Shown here in pieces: positions 36,900 through 47,760 of a stretch of DNA of 64,000 nt. The translations under genes and the position numbers were made by a program. The stretch is from the NCBI GenBank assembly GCA_029204225.1, contig CM055102.1, positions 20,037,349 through 20,101,348 of the forward strand, in the 5' to 3' direction. The notes beneath the pieces were generated by a model that was not told where the DNA came from, did not search any database, and saw nothing but the letters and a program-made list of their open reading frames with translations. The stretch comes from Diphasiastrum complanatum. Taxonomy: Eukaryota; Streptophyta; Lycopodiopsida; Lycopodiales; Lycopodiaceae. The first letter of the stretch is position 1. Every line of letters starts with the position of its first letter.

Positions 36900-36915
36900 C
36901 CTTGCTCTGATACCA
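36900..36915 (-). other. iMet-type primer binding site of a second element
   Basis: TGGTATCAGAGCAAGG on the minus strand, about 100 bp outside the gypsy LTR. It belongs to a different element into which the gypsy element seems to have inserted; the LTR-like L2 repeat lies just behind it. Confidence 0.75.
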
Positions 36916-36917
36916 CT

Positions 36918-37050
36918 ATAAGGAAGTTCCGAACTAGATCATGTTGCATGCAACCAAAAGGACATTTGTGGAGCAAAACCACCCAACAACTGGAAATGAC
37001 TAGTCAATACCCTAACCACTTCACCCCCAAGCCACGGTGAATGAATGCAA
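36918..37050 (-). repeat. LTR-like repeat family L2, end fragment next to the primer site
   Basis: Matches 45,178-45,315 (shared gcatgcaaccaaaaggaca and tcaataccctaac). On the minus strand it ends just before the iMet primer site, consistent with being the 3' end of an LTR. Confidence 0.7.
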
Positions 37051-37060
37051 GATGTAGAAC

Positions 37061-38180
37061 ATGCCCAGTTTCATGACTTTGGGCCAGACTTTGATGGAGC
37101 AGGATTCCAATAGCCTGCACCTGCTAATCAAGGCTCGTCATTCTAAGGCCAACCCCAAGGGCAAGAAACTCAATCACCAACCAATCCACAAGGCTTTGGT
37201 AGTACTGGCTCCCAACACCATCTTTTCTCTTTCTCCGCTTCTAGCCCCATCGACACCACTAACCTTTCATTCATCCAATGCCAATTTTCTCTCGAATCTC
37301 AAAGAATTGCTACAAATAACCCTTCACCTCCTCTATCCCTTGAATCTGATCCACAAACTGAACATGTCGTTGCAGCTGAAGCACCAACCATCTGGCACAG
37401 AATCACTCCCAGTGAACTGAACAAGGAGTTGCTTGCATCTCAAGAGTTTGCCAAGAAATACCCAACAAAGGAGCGTGGCGGCTACATACTGCCAGATCTG
37501 GACCATTGCAAAATCCATAAGGAAGCTTTAAAGCTTCTAGATTCACAACCTCTCTGGCGCCATTAGCTCTTCCTACAGAGCAAGACCTCCATGGCACTAT
37601 ATCTCGAAGCACTCGCCTACATGCGCACCAATCCGTACTATTATCTGGTAGCGCGATGAGAACCGTTTCCTATCACAAAGGTCAAGAACAAGATCCTTTG
37701 GCCCAAGCTCACATGAGTGGATACCGGCAATTTAGCTGAAGACATGGTCACCAACTACCGTGTATTTTACCAAAAGCACCATGGCAACCCTGATCGTGAC
37801 GTTAGATATTTTGCGGACAATTGCGGCCTGGTGGCATTTTTGGAAGAACTCAAGGATTTTTGGGATCAAGCGCTACCACCAATAGCCATTGATTGCGGAT
37901 GCAAGACAATCACATCAACGTAGCAAGACTTTATTATCGCGCAGCCCTCAGTTCGGCACTGCACGTTGATATGGTGGAGCTATGGAAAACCCATACTTCC
38001 TATAGGGTATGCTCCATTACTACAGACCCATGCCCTTCCTCAACAAATTACGATGGCAAATGATGGAGGGCATCAGCACAAAGATTTACCAATCTCAACA
38101 ACAACAATCTTGCCTCCAAAAAGCGCAAAAGATCCAGGAGGAAAAAGCTTCGATTGGTGTGGGACCACCAATCCAATAAG
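37061..38180 (+). pseudogene. Uncharacterised retroelement ORF (family X), copy 1
   Basis: A frame with several stops and shifts reads, in order, a Gly/Gln/Pro/Ser-rich stretch (QSPTNPQGFGSTGSQ), AEAPTIWHRITPSELNKELL, KYPTKERGGYILPDLDHCK, ALAYMRTNPYYYLVAR, PFPITKVKNKILWPKL, YRVFYQKHHGNPDRDVRYFA, WDQALPPIAIDCG and NVARLYYRAALSSALHVDM. The C-terminal pattern (Y-x-HxxNPDxxVRxFA ... WDxxLPPxAxD ... VARLYxxAA) is shared with 49,320-49,570 and 62,110-62,400. It lies immediately before a polypurine tract and a 3' LTR, so it is the last ORF of an LTR element. No membrane segment or enzyme motif is visible. It may correspond to the extra ORF of Athila/Tat-type gypsy elements. Confidence 0.6.
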
Positions 38181-38188
38181 GAGAGGGA
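38178..38188 (+). other. Polypurine tract
   Basis: aaggagaggga directly precedes the LTR start at 38,192, the expected plus-strand primer position. Confidence 0.75.
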
Positions 38189-38191
38189 TAA

Positions 38192-38980
38192 TGTTAGCAA
38201 TTGTGCAAACACAGAAAAAATATAAAAAAAGAAATAAAACTCTGTGGCATGTGTTTTGTAAGCCCACGTATGAGTATTTTCCAATAAACTTCTACTATGG
38301 CATGTATTTTGTAAGTCCATGGGTAGAAGCTTAACTTAGACTTATGAAACTTAAGCTTAAAAATATTTGTCTTAAGTTATCTTAAGTTTCAAAGTTATAA
38401 ACTTTTAAAGTTCTAAGTCCTAAGTTAGAAGTTCTAGAATGGCTAGTTTTAAACTAATCCCATAAGTTAGTAAACACTTATGGAAGACCCTCCTTGCTAT
38501 AAAAGGAGAAGTATTTGTCATGTACACAACACTTTTGAGATCATGCTAAATTTTTCTCTTTTGAGATTATCTCGCTATTTCACTTGTGTTCCCATTGGAA
38601 GGTGTATAGCTTGAGGGAAGGTGCTCGGGCCTTCTCTTGTCTCCTTTCATTGGATTTATTGTGGCATGCTTTATTTGTTGATTATTTAGTTAGCCTCAAT
38701 CTATTATTTCGATCTCGGTGTTAACTTAGGATCCAGCTTAACAAACTTGCTGGTTGGGAAGCCTTAGCAAGGATTTTATTGCTTTGTTATCTTGGCTAGT
38801 TGGGTAAGCCTCAGTCAAGTTAGTTTTATTTCCGTACCGAGCACCAGTTGAGAAAGCCTTGGTGCTCCCGTTCTTGTTTGTTTATTTCCATTTGAAAGTT
38901 TTGGTAGGTTCTTAAGAAGTGGACGATCCTCTCTACACTAGACTATCTAGCCATCGCGTAAACTAGAAATACTTCCAACA
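38192..38980 (+). mobile_element. 3' LTR, same family as 35,961-36,802, opposite orientation
   Basis: Starts TGTTAGCAATTGTGC and ends ACTTCCAACA (789 bp). It has a polypurine tract before it and no primer site after it, so it is a 3' LTR. It is the inverted near-copy of the LTR 1.4 kb to the left. Confidence 0.92.
38498..38506 (+). promoter_or_regulatory. TATA box in LTR
   Basis: TATAAAAGG in the middle of the LTR at the usual place of a retrotransposon promoter. The inverted and related LTRs have the same box or a close variant. Confidence 0.6.
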
Positions 38981-39600
38981 ACCTCCAAGTAAGTGGCTTT
39001 TCTAATTTTGGTTTGCTTTCGGCCTAATGATCATTATCTAGGCCTGATAGAAGCTTCTATGCCTCTCTAATGAACCTCATAAGAGTTCTTGTAATCTCTG
39101 ATTGGATGCTTATTGGGCTGAGTATAGATTTTTGGTGAAACCTCCTTGAAAAAGTGCACCATCCTACTTGATTTGTGGTCATTTATAACTCGCATGTGTG
39201 AAGACCAGGTGGAAGGGTGATGTGGCAGGTGTCTTTTATACCTATTCTCCCTCTGTACTATGCTTTACAACGACCAAATCGGAGTCCTGTAGCAAAAGTT
39301 ATAGTCGTCAGAAGTTTGGCAATTTTTAGTCTAAAATTTAAAAAATTTCAAAATGTTTTGATTGCATGCATACAGGGGAAACTATAGAGTGATTTTCTAG
39401 TGTTGAAAATGTTTGGATGAACCTGTGTGCTTGTTTGGATGCATGATTCAGTGTGTTTATTATGATTCACAAACATATACCATTTTGTGGACAGATGTAG
39501 GTCATTCCACTTGATCACCTAATTGTATCTTTTCTTTTGCTGATTTTTCTTTGGTGCGGGTGCCTTCGGTGGTGGTGTCTTGGAGACTTTAGCACGTGGA
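38981..39600. other. Intergenic stretch, no gene seen
   Basis: No motif or element terminus could be recognised here. Confidence 0.4.
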
Positions 39601-39604
39601 GATT

Positions 39605-39808
39605 CTAAGGTGGCTTAACTGGTATACGTTGGAGTCCATAGCATATAGGATCCATGTGGTGTAGGATCTGGTCGTTAGTCAACTCAGCTTCCTCGTTATA
39701 GGACAATGCATGTTGCCAAGGAACTAAATCATCTTCAAAAGGTTTTGGAATAGGTTTCGTTGACAGCCATGCTACATTCATCATGTTCACTTTATATGAG
39801 ATAGGCAT
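39605..39808 (-). CDS. Hypothetical 67-residue frame, possibly retroelement-derived
   Basis: Reads ISYKVNMMNVAWLSTKPIP then LVPWQHALSYNEEAELTNDQ. The composition looks like genuine protein rather than chance, but no family was recognised. It may be a piece of a polyprotein linker. Confidence 0.25.
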   Translation of the reverse strand: MPISYKVNMMNVAWLSTKPIPKPFEDDLVPWQHALSYNEEAELTNDQILHHMDPICYGLQRIPVKPP

Positions 39809-39849
39809 ATCCAGGGTGAATCCTAGTGGTGGTGATTTGTTGGGTTATG

Positions 39850-40430
39850 AATCAGAATCAGGATCTGGATGACATGTATGCCTAGCCATATAGTCAACTG
39901 TTTCCAATAATGGATGAAGACATTCGGAACCACGTAGTGAATGTCAAAGAACCTCACCAAAAAACGAGCAAGGATGCAACAATAGTCAACGATGTACGAG
40001 GAAAGAAAAAAGTTGCTGAGCCTCTAGCTCAAGGGTCATCCAACCAAGCTTCGACATCAGTTTCATGAATGTCAGAAGAATGCACAAGATATCACTCACA
40101 AATCGAGCCAAGATCAACCTTTTGAAAGAAGAAACGAGCAAGACACTAGCTCATGATGTGCCAGAAAACTTCAAGAGTTATACCTTGCATGACATGGTGA
40201 CAATATTGCCAAAAGTGCAACGGTAACCTGATATAAATCAGGAAAAAGAAGAACAAAAGTACGAGGGATCGGGGCTCGCACTCAACCGATGAATCTAATA
40301 GAGCCAGACAAAGAAGACAAAATTGTTCGTGTGGGAGCACAACTCTGCCCTCACAATTCGCCAAGCTGCAAAAACTAATGATGTAGTATAAAGACTACTT
40401 TGTGTAGTCTTGAAAAGATAAAAAAGGAAT
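39850..40430 (+). pseudogene. Worn polyprotein linker before gypsy RT
   Basis: An open stretch gives MDEDIRNHVVNVKEPHQKTS and a Ser/Gln-rich tail, then stops and frame changes follow up to the RT start at about 40,430. Position suggests a gag-protease remnant; no zinc knuckle or active site was seen. Confidence 0.35.
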
Positions 40431-43060
40431 TCCATCATCTTTAGTCCAACACACCATACCTTTGGTCGAAGGAGCAACGCCAAAGGTGAGTCGATACTAC
40501 CGCTGCAACCCGAACTACACTGAGCTGATCAAGCAGGAGTTGCAGAAGTTGCTCAATGTCGATTTCATCTATGAAATTGAACACACAGAATGGGTAGTCA
40601 TTGTTCCAATAAGAATGGCAAAATACGAATTTGTGTCAATCTTGAGGCACTTAACGTTGTGACACAGCAGGACTACTTTTCCTTACCATTTACAGAAGTA
40701 TCCTAGATCGAGTAGCTTGAGCAGAAGCCTACAATTTTTTGGATGGCTTCAAAGGCTACAACCAAGTGAAGATAGCACCTAAGGATCAACACAATATTGC
40801 ATTTGCTACTGAATGGGGTACATATGCCTAGAAGGTCATGCCATTTGGTCTTTATAATGCCCCTAGCTCTTTCCAACGTGTCATGCAAAAGGCGTTCAAA
40901 GACTATTTACAGAAGTTCCTCAAGATCTTCCTAGATGATCTTTGTGTGCATGGATACAATGATGAACACTTAGCTCACTTGGATAAAGTGCTTATACAAT
41001 GTCACAAATTTCAAATACCATTGAACCCAGAGAAATGCCAATTTTGGGTTACACATGGTCTTATCTTAGGCCATATTGTATCTAGACACAAAATCACCAC
41101 TAATCATATTATCATGGATCTTCCACCCCCTGGAACGATTCATGCAGTTTATGTATCCATGGGACATGCAAATTAGTACAAGATCTTCATTCTATTTTTT
41201 GCGGATTTGGCACGTCCTATCTACAAGCTGACAATTGATCCACATTGGATGGAGGAAGCCTTGCAAGCTTTCCAAAAACTAAAGGATGCACTTATATCTA
41301 CACCGATATTACGGCCTCCCAATTGGACATTTGAGTTTCATGTGCAAACTGACACATCAAAGTATGCTATAGGAGCAGTCTTGACCCTAGTCATGCGAGT
41401 ACAAAAGATTTTCCTATTCGCTTTGCTAGTCACCGACTCAACGATGCTGAAATCAATTATTCAACGACTGAGCGAGAAGCCTTGAAATTGGTCTTTGTAG
41501 TCAAGAAGTTTCGCCATTATCTTATGGCAACTCACTTTGCATTCTACACTGATCATCAACCTTTTCTCTAACTAGTCAACAAAACTAGCAACACGGGGAG
41601 AACCACTAGCTGGTTACTCTTGTTGCTAGAGTTCGATTTTTGCGTGGTGGTATAGAAAGCCAAGCAACGTTATATGGTGGATCATGTATCACGAATCAAA
41701 TCAACATAGAAGGATCACCAGCCTGATGATGAGTTACCAGATGCTGCTCTCTTTTACGTGGATGTTGTACTGGATTGGGCCATGGACATAGTCGAGTATT
41801 TGATGAATGGCCAACCTAATCGGTCATTATCCAAGGCACAACAACAGAAGCTTGTACTTAAAGCTCGACCATATCAGTTGATTTTCGACCAACTATATTG
41901 AAGAGGAGCAAACAACATCATTCAAAGATGTATCCTGCCTCATAAAACAAGTCAGATCATGTCCCTCTCACATGAATCAATGGGAGGTGGACACGTTGCA
42001 GCAGATGTAACAGTACAAAAGATCCTACAATCCGGCTGCTAGTGGACAACAATGCACAAGGATACTGAGGCATATATCAAACAATGTAATCTATGTTAGA
42101 GGGCACGTAGACCAATGAAGGCAAACTATGAATTGTTACATCATGTCTTGGCTCAAGCACCATTTGAGAAATGAGAACTAGATTATAATGGCCCTATTCA
42201 CCTAGCCACTCGCAGTACCCAAGTCTGATATATCATCGTGGCTACAAATTATCTCACCAAGTGGGTTGAAGCCAAAGTAGTGCGCATAGCAGATGCTAGT
42301 AGTTCCACTATGAAGTTCCTTTACAATATCATTTTGCGCTTCAGATGCCCAGTGGAGATAGTCAGTGATTGAGGGACTCACATTTTCAACAAGAGCATTA
42401 AGGTCTTATTAAAAGAGTTTTTTGTGATCCATCGTTTCAGCATGCCTTACTATTCGAGAGGCAATGGCCAAGCCGAATCTTCTAATAAGATTATGTGCAG
42501 CATTTTGACAAAGATCGTGGAAGCAAGCAGATTAGATTGGGAGCACAAGCTACACTATGTTATGTGGGCTTTCAGAAATGCATACGAATGTAGCACCGAA
42601 CAAACGTCATTCCAACTGATGTATGGCCAAGATGCAGTCATGCCAGTGGAATTTCTCGTTCCATCTTTTCGTATTGCCATAGTGCAACAATTGGATGATA
42701 CAAGATCGCTCCACCATCGCGACAAAGTGTTACACAAGTTGTGAAAGATGCTTGTTAATAGTCCGTGCTCTTGGTGCATAAAAAACACGTCGTAAGGCTT
42801 GGCATGATCATCATCTTCACAAGAAAGATCTCAAAAAAGGAGGTTTGGTCCTCATGTACAAGACAAAGGCAATAAAAGAAAAGCTAAAGTTTATTGGTGA
42901 AGGCCCTTACAGAATCTTCGACATCCTACTATGCCAAGGGACAGTGACTTTACAGACAATGGATGGAACCCCATTGGCTACGCTCATCAAGGGTAGCCGT
43001 TTATGCAAGTACAGCCTTCCCAAACACTTCTTGAAGGGTTCAAGATAGGCCCATCATCAA
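40430..43060 (+). pseudogene. Ty3/gypsy pol (RT, RNase H, integrase), heavily mutated
   Basis: RT: a HTIPLVEGATPKVSRYYR stretch, NPNYTELIKQELQKLL, a DGFKGYNQVKIAPKDQ-like stretch across a frameshift, MPFGLYNAPSSFQRVMQKAF, IFLDDLCVHG (catalytic box) and LNPEKCQFWVTHGLILGHIV. RNase H: ILRPPNWTFEFHVQTDTSKYA, an FRHYLMATHFAFYTDHQP stretch. Integrase: a degraded HHCC region near 41,950-42,120, DYNGPIHLATRS, VEIVSD-GTHIFN (TGA in place of Arg at about 42,368), NGQAESSNK and MYGQDAVMPVEF, ending GSRLCKYSLPKHFL. The order is gypsy; the RT start and integrase end resemble Athila/Tat-type elements. Many stops show it is long dead. Confidence 0.93.
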
Positions 43061-43474
43061 ATAAGTCCTTTGGTTTTACGTAAGAGATTTCTATCCACGC
43101 TTTTCATGACGCACTCCATCATCAACAATAAACGTGTTGATAGTCTTCTTCCACAATAAGCGTAGACAGGTGTCATGGGACCATCACCTATTTAGGTGGG
43201 GGATATTTCTAGGCACTTAGTGGGTCCCTCCACTAAAGTACCATTGGCTAAGACTACCAAGTGAGCCCCAATAGTACAATGTATAGGTAAAGTAATAAGT
43301 TCGAGGACACTGGCTTTCTGCGTGTATAAGCCTAACCTAATGAGCACACAAATTATTTGTGCTTTCTTAGTACCGTTAGATTCGTTTTGTGTTAGTTTAA
43401 ATGGCTTGTATTAGGATCTAGGATCCTTACCATTGTAATTAGCCAATAGGAGAAAGGGGCAACGACCTTTCCCA

Positions 43475-43486
43475 TATATAAAAAGG
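43475..43486 (+). promoter_or_regulatory. TATA box in LTR
   Basis: TATATAAAAAGG, 270 bp into the LTR and about 75 bp before the CT tract. Confidence 0.55.
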
Positions 43487-43558
43487 CACTTCTTGTACCT
43501 CATTTCCATGTTTAATAGGAGGAGAAGATTATGTCGAGATTTACACAAACATCCTTGC

Positions 43559-43561
<3 letters not shown>

Positions 43562-43642
<81 letters not shown>
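43562..43642. repeat. (CT)n microsatellite inside the LTR
   Basis: About 81 bp of perfect CT. The related LTRs at 50.3 kb and 61.35 kb have interrupted GA/CT-rich stretches, so an expandable pyrimidine tract is a feature of this LTR family. Confidence 0.95.
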
Positions 43643-43648
<6 letters not shown>

Positions 43649-43884
43649 GTGTCTTGCTTTTGCTTTCCATTTGCTTCTTCTCTCTATTGCATGTTGTTGA
43701 TGATTTCCAAGAGATCAGAGAGTGTAGGATGTAAGCAACTCCATCCTTGTATTTTATCTTACCCTTGCTTGTGGTTAGAGTAGGGTGGTTAATCTAGGTG
43801 TGGTTAGAGTAGGAGGAGGATAGTTTTGCAGGCTAACTTCGCAAGAGAAGCACTATTCCCTTGGGAACAAATCGATGCGTGACA

Positions 43885-44652
43885 GGTGAACTAGTTCACT
43901 ACAATTAACAACCATCAAATCCACAACTATAGTTTAATTCACGAGTCTCTCTTTTTTTTATTAAATTGTGATGTGTCATATGTAATTCACATGATAGAAC
44001 ATTGGAAGACATAAACATTAGGACACTGATATTGTTATCCCTATACCCTAATTTTGAACCCAGGCATTGAAAAGTTGGATGTCAACCAACTTCACTAGCC
44101 ATTTAAAGAATAATGGATTATCAATCCACTTTCCTGGTAAGGAGATCATATCTAATTTGCGCATCATCAGAGCATGATTTGCTTGCATACTTGATTTACT
44201 AGAGAAAAAAAAACCACAATAATGCTAGAAATATATTTCATTAATACTGAGGCAAGAAGAATATTTGAGCTAAACCCTACACACAAAAGGTCAACATCTT
44301 TTTATTTCTACAAAAATGTTTTGACCAACTCGACAAACAAGACAAACATGACAAAACCTGAAAAGAGAATTAACAAGAAAATAACATATAGTAGAAAAAT
44401 TGTGTTTACAATTGACTAGTGAAAAGACTTTCTCAAGAGAGTCAACAACTAAACTAAGCTCAATATGTGAAGACTATTACTCTTTTGAAGGAAAAATACA
44501 AGTAATCAAATAGTGTGTCAATCAATCGGGAGTTAGTGGTAATGACATCAGCTTCTATCATTGGTACTCACATCAGCCCACACTATCATCGACTAGCTAC
44601 CAGCTAGTGGATCTAGTTGGTGGCTGGTCAATGGTGTAGAGTCCTAACAAAT
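43885..44652. other. AT-rich intergenic stretch, no gene seen
   Basis: One chance frame (44,222-44,419) of Lys/Asn/Thr-rich composition. Nothing supported. Confidence 0.45.
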
Positions 44653-45170
44653 TGAATTAGATGACTAGAAGTATCTCCTAGAATTGGTTGTTGATCGGAT
44701 TCTATATTTGGATATAGGATAGCTAATTAATCTTTTTGATTTTATGAAAAAAAAGATCTAAAATCAAAGAACTTACTTGAAGGGAAAGCTGATGGTATAG
44801 GATATCAATGATTTCAAAGGAAATTTTTTGTGCAAGAGTGATCTATAGACCATTGGTAAGTATTTAAAGTAATGGTAGTACTAACAGATAAATCCATTGG
44901 TTAGTTGTTTTAGGATATTTTGGAAAATTATGAGATATAGATCATCTGGATCCTAATGGTATTTAATAATTTACAAATCGGAAACCCTTAAAGCTATTTC
45001 TCACTTTCTAAAGAACCCTTACTTCTTTTAAATTTCTCGAATACTAGAGGGTTGGTCTACCATATTAGATTAAATTCATATGATCCTTCCAGTGTGAATT
45101 TTTTTTTTCTAAAGGACTATTATCATCATGTGAATTACTACTTGTATGGTTAAGGATTGGGATTTGAGAC
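44653..45170. repeat. Dispersed repeat family A, copy C (truncated)
   Basis: Starts with the same ttgaattagatgactagaag as position 1 and follows copy A to about 560, where an L2 LTR-like repeat takes over. Confidence 0.9.
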
Positions 45171-45174
45171 TAAG

Positions 45175-45540
45175 GATCTCCAAGTGAAGATCCAACTAGA
45201 TCCTGGTGCATGCAACCAAAAGGACACTTGTGGAGCAAAACCACCTGACCAATTGGAAATGGCTAGTCAATACCCTAACTACTTCACCCCCAATCCATGG
45301 TGAATGAATGCAAGAGAGGAGGGGATCCTGGCTTCATGAATCGGAAAATCCAACAGGGGGATGGGTAAGTTTCCATAATAGTATATTTAATCTCCTTTGA
45401 GAAGAGAATATTCTTCTTAGGATCCCATGCAGCCCAAATATAAGCTATTGAACTCCTATTTTTGCATTATAGCAGTCAAACACTATGCAAGTGCTCCTAT
45501 GTCCAAATATACATATGGGCCCTCATAAGATTATTTATTA
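45175..45540 (-). mobile_element. LTR-like repeat family L2, longest copy (possible solo LTR)
   Basis: Its right part matches 33,965-34,140 and its left part matches 36,918-37,050, so those two fragments are halves of one repeat. On the minus strand the end next to repeat A corresponds to the end that precedes an iMet primer site at 36.9 kb. No primer site is present here, so a solo LTR is plausible. Confidence 0.6.
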
Positions 45541-45955
45541 CATTACCGACCAAGTTCAAAATGACGAGGCATAATGCTTCGCTATTTCAACTTCGAAAGT
45601 CATCTTGAGCACTAAAAAAGGTGACAAAGTGTTCACTGAAGGTTTTAGTCCATTTCAGGCACTTCCAGAAATGCGACATTGCTTCGTATAAAATGTGAAA
45701 AATGCGAAAAAAACAACACTCTCAAATGACTAGAACGAGTCTTCTGGTAGCTACTCCTCAGAGTTAGTGATTATAGAGAGGGAGAGAGAGATACTCATAG
45801 CTTTAGCAATTGATTTGAGTCTGTAAGTAGGACCACCCACTTATCAACGCAATTGTACTGTGGTCTGATTATTGTTTTATGACATTATTATACAGATTCG
45901 CTATCATTCTACATCTTTGCATTCTTGCTAAATGAAACTAACTATCACTCCTCTT
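45541..45955. other. Intergenic stretch, no gene seen
   Basis: No supported feature; a short GA run lies near 45,777-45,790. Confidence 0.45.
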
Positions 45956-45959
45956 ACAC

Positions 45960-46930
45960 AAATATCATTATAGAATTAGCAGGTATTGGAGCTTCTACAG
46001 GTTCTTTCTGCTTCTGAGCTTTGGTAACCACCATCAAGGGTATACTTGGTTCAGGTTAACCTGCTGGTCTATGCTTGATTGTTATCAAATTTACAAGAGC
46101 TATGACCGGTGGCGGCTTTGATCTTGTTGGACACTCCTTGTAGCAATGCCCATAACCACATTCATGACATAATGGTATAAATTTTTCTTTGATTGGACAA
46201 TGTTTAATCCATTGTCTCATATCCTGGTATCTCCTCTTTTCGGCATGGAAATCTGGATAGACTCCCAATGCTGTTGGTATATCAGTTGATGGTATAGAAT
46301 TAGCAGGTATTGGATCTTCTACAGGTTTTTTCTGCTTTTGAGCTTTGGTAACCACCATCAAGGGTATACTTGGTTTAGGTTGAACTGCTGGTCTATGCTT
46401 GACTGTTATCAAATTTACAGGAGCTATGACCAGTGGTGGCCTTGGTCTTGCTGGACACTCCTTGTAGCAATGCCCATAACCACATTCATGACAGAATGGT
46501 ATAAATTTGTCCTTGATTGGACATTCTGCAACTTTGTGATTTTCTCCATATGCAAAGCATCCAAGCGGCCCTCTGGTCCAATTTCTAGATGCTTGTTGTT
46601 GCGCGACAGCATAAATAACGTATTGATCTGAAGGACCGCTTTCATGATATTATTGTAATTCCATTGTTCGGTACCTCTGTAAGGTTCTGGTTCCATCAAA
46701 GTAGCAAGAGGTGCAGGTTGTGTTGGTGGGGTTGGTAAAGCTAGTCGTTTGGGATAGATTATCCGAGGATTAAAGTTGCAATAAGCAGTCTCATGATTAG
46801 GCGAATTGCACAGATGGCATACATTGAGTGCCATTCATTTTTTCAACTGAGGACATTCGTTGACTTTGTGATTGCCCGTACAAATGGAGCACCAAACATT
46901 TTCCTTGGTAGAAGCAATTTTTTCTTGGTC
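45960..46930 (-). pseudogene. Gag-like frame with four zinc-knuckle motifs
   Basis: From the right: VWCSICTGNHKVNECP, a stop, CHLCNSPNHETAYC (46,834-46,424 frame), CHECGYGHCYKEC near 46,480, and the same CHECGYGHCYKEC again near 46,140. The duplicate comes from a 322-bp tandem duplication. Between them is Pro/Lys-rich sequence (KAQKQKKPVEDPIPANS). The spacing of the first knuckle matches the gypsy gag at 34-35 kb (ENxWCxIC), so this is probably the C-terminal part of a related gag. The N-terminal capsid part and pol are absent. Confidence 0.75.
45972..46527. repeat. Tandem duplication, period about 322 bp, in the gag-like frame
   Basis: 45,972-46,204 and 46,294-46,527 are near-identical (tagaattagcaggtattgga at both starts). 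The zinc knuckle is therefore present twice. Confidence 0.92.
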
Positions 46931-47159
46931 TCTATCGTAAGGGCAATGTGGGCCCTTATCCTTTTAGGGCTTTCTGGGGAGACCAAATCCTCATCTGAAA
47001 AATTCCTAACATTGGTGTGTCTGTCGGAAGGTAGAAAGTCTGCCGGGGGAGGTGGAGCCTATATCATGTGTTATTGCTTGAAGAACAACTATCTGTATGC
47101 CTTGAAACCCACAATGCCACACCACACCACATTGAATAGAAAATCATCAACACATAATT

Positions 47160-47552
47160 CTAAATCCCTCCAAGGAATAAAGACCAAAACATTGAACATA
47201 TAATCATAAGTGAATGATTCTAAGTACCTCCATGGAATAGAGACCAAAACATTGAACATAAATTCATAAGAAAACAAAGATCAAAATATTAAACATAAAA
47301 TCATCAGTGGATTGACTGTAAGTATCCTTAAGAGACAAAGATCACAACTCCCCATTGTAACACTTTCACTTACCAATTAAATTGGTAAGTACCTCCACGG
47401 AATAGAGACCAAAACATTGAACATAAAATCATAAGAAAACAAAGTTCAAAATATTAAACATAAAATCATCAATGGATGGACTATAAGTACCTTTAAGAGA
47501 CAAAGATCACAACTCCCCATCGTAACACCTTCACTTACCAATTAAATTGGAA
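47160..47552. repeat. Tandem repeat, period 165 bp
   Basis: 47,221-47,385 and 47,386-47,552 are close copies starting taagtacctcca and ending taccaattaaattgg. A third, partial copy of the first 60 bp precedes them from 47,160. Confidence 0.93.
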
Positions 47553-47760
47553 TCTCAACCTCCAATGATGCTTACATTCCTCAAAAGGAGGTTTCAATCT
47601 TGAGACTGTAAGAGAGATCGCTCCACTCTATACACTGTATTCACAAAAGAGCTAAAAAGGTACATAGATAACAAACAAACTATAAAATTTTGTATAGTAC
47701 ATCCCTCTAAAATAACTTGGCAACATTTTGGTCATAGTCTAAATCATCTTTCAAGTCTTT

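Larger units (their letters stand above)
43205..43884 (+). mobile_element. 3' LTR of the 40-43 kb gypsy element
   Basis: Preceded by the polypurine stretch aggtgggggat, as in the LTRs at 49,793 and 61,872. It ends CGATGCGTGACA, closely matching the CGCGTGACA end of the 61-kb LTR. The left end is uncertain by a few bases. A CT microsatellite sits inside. Confidence 0.8.

Noticed and set aside
40146-40483. Minus-strand frames opposite the gypsy RT start
   Set aside because: Antisense shadows of the plus-strand polyprotein remnant.
40430-43060. Integrated plant pararetrovirus (caulimovirid) rather than a retrotransposon
   Set aside because: RT is followed by RNase H and integrase, and an LTR with a polypurine tract follows; caulimovirids lack integrase and LTRs.
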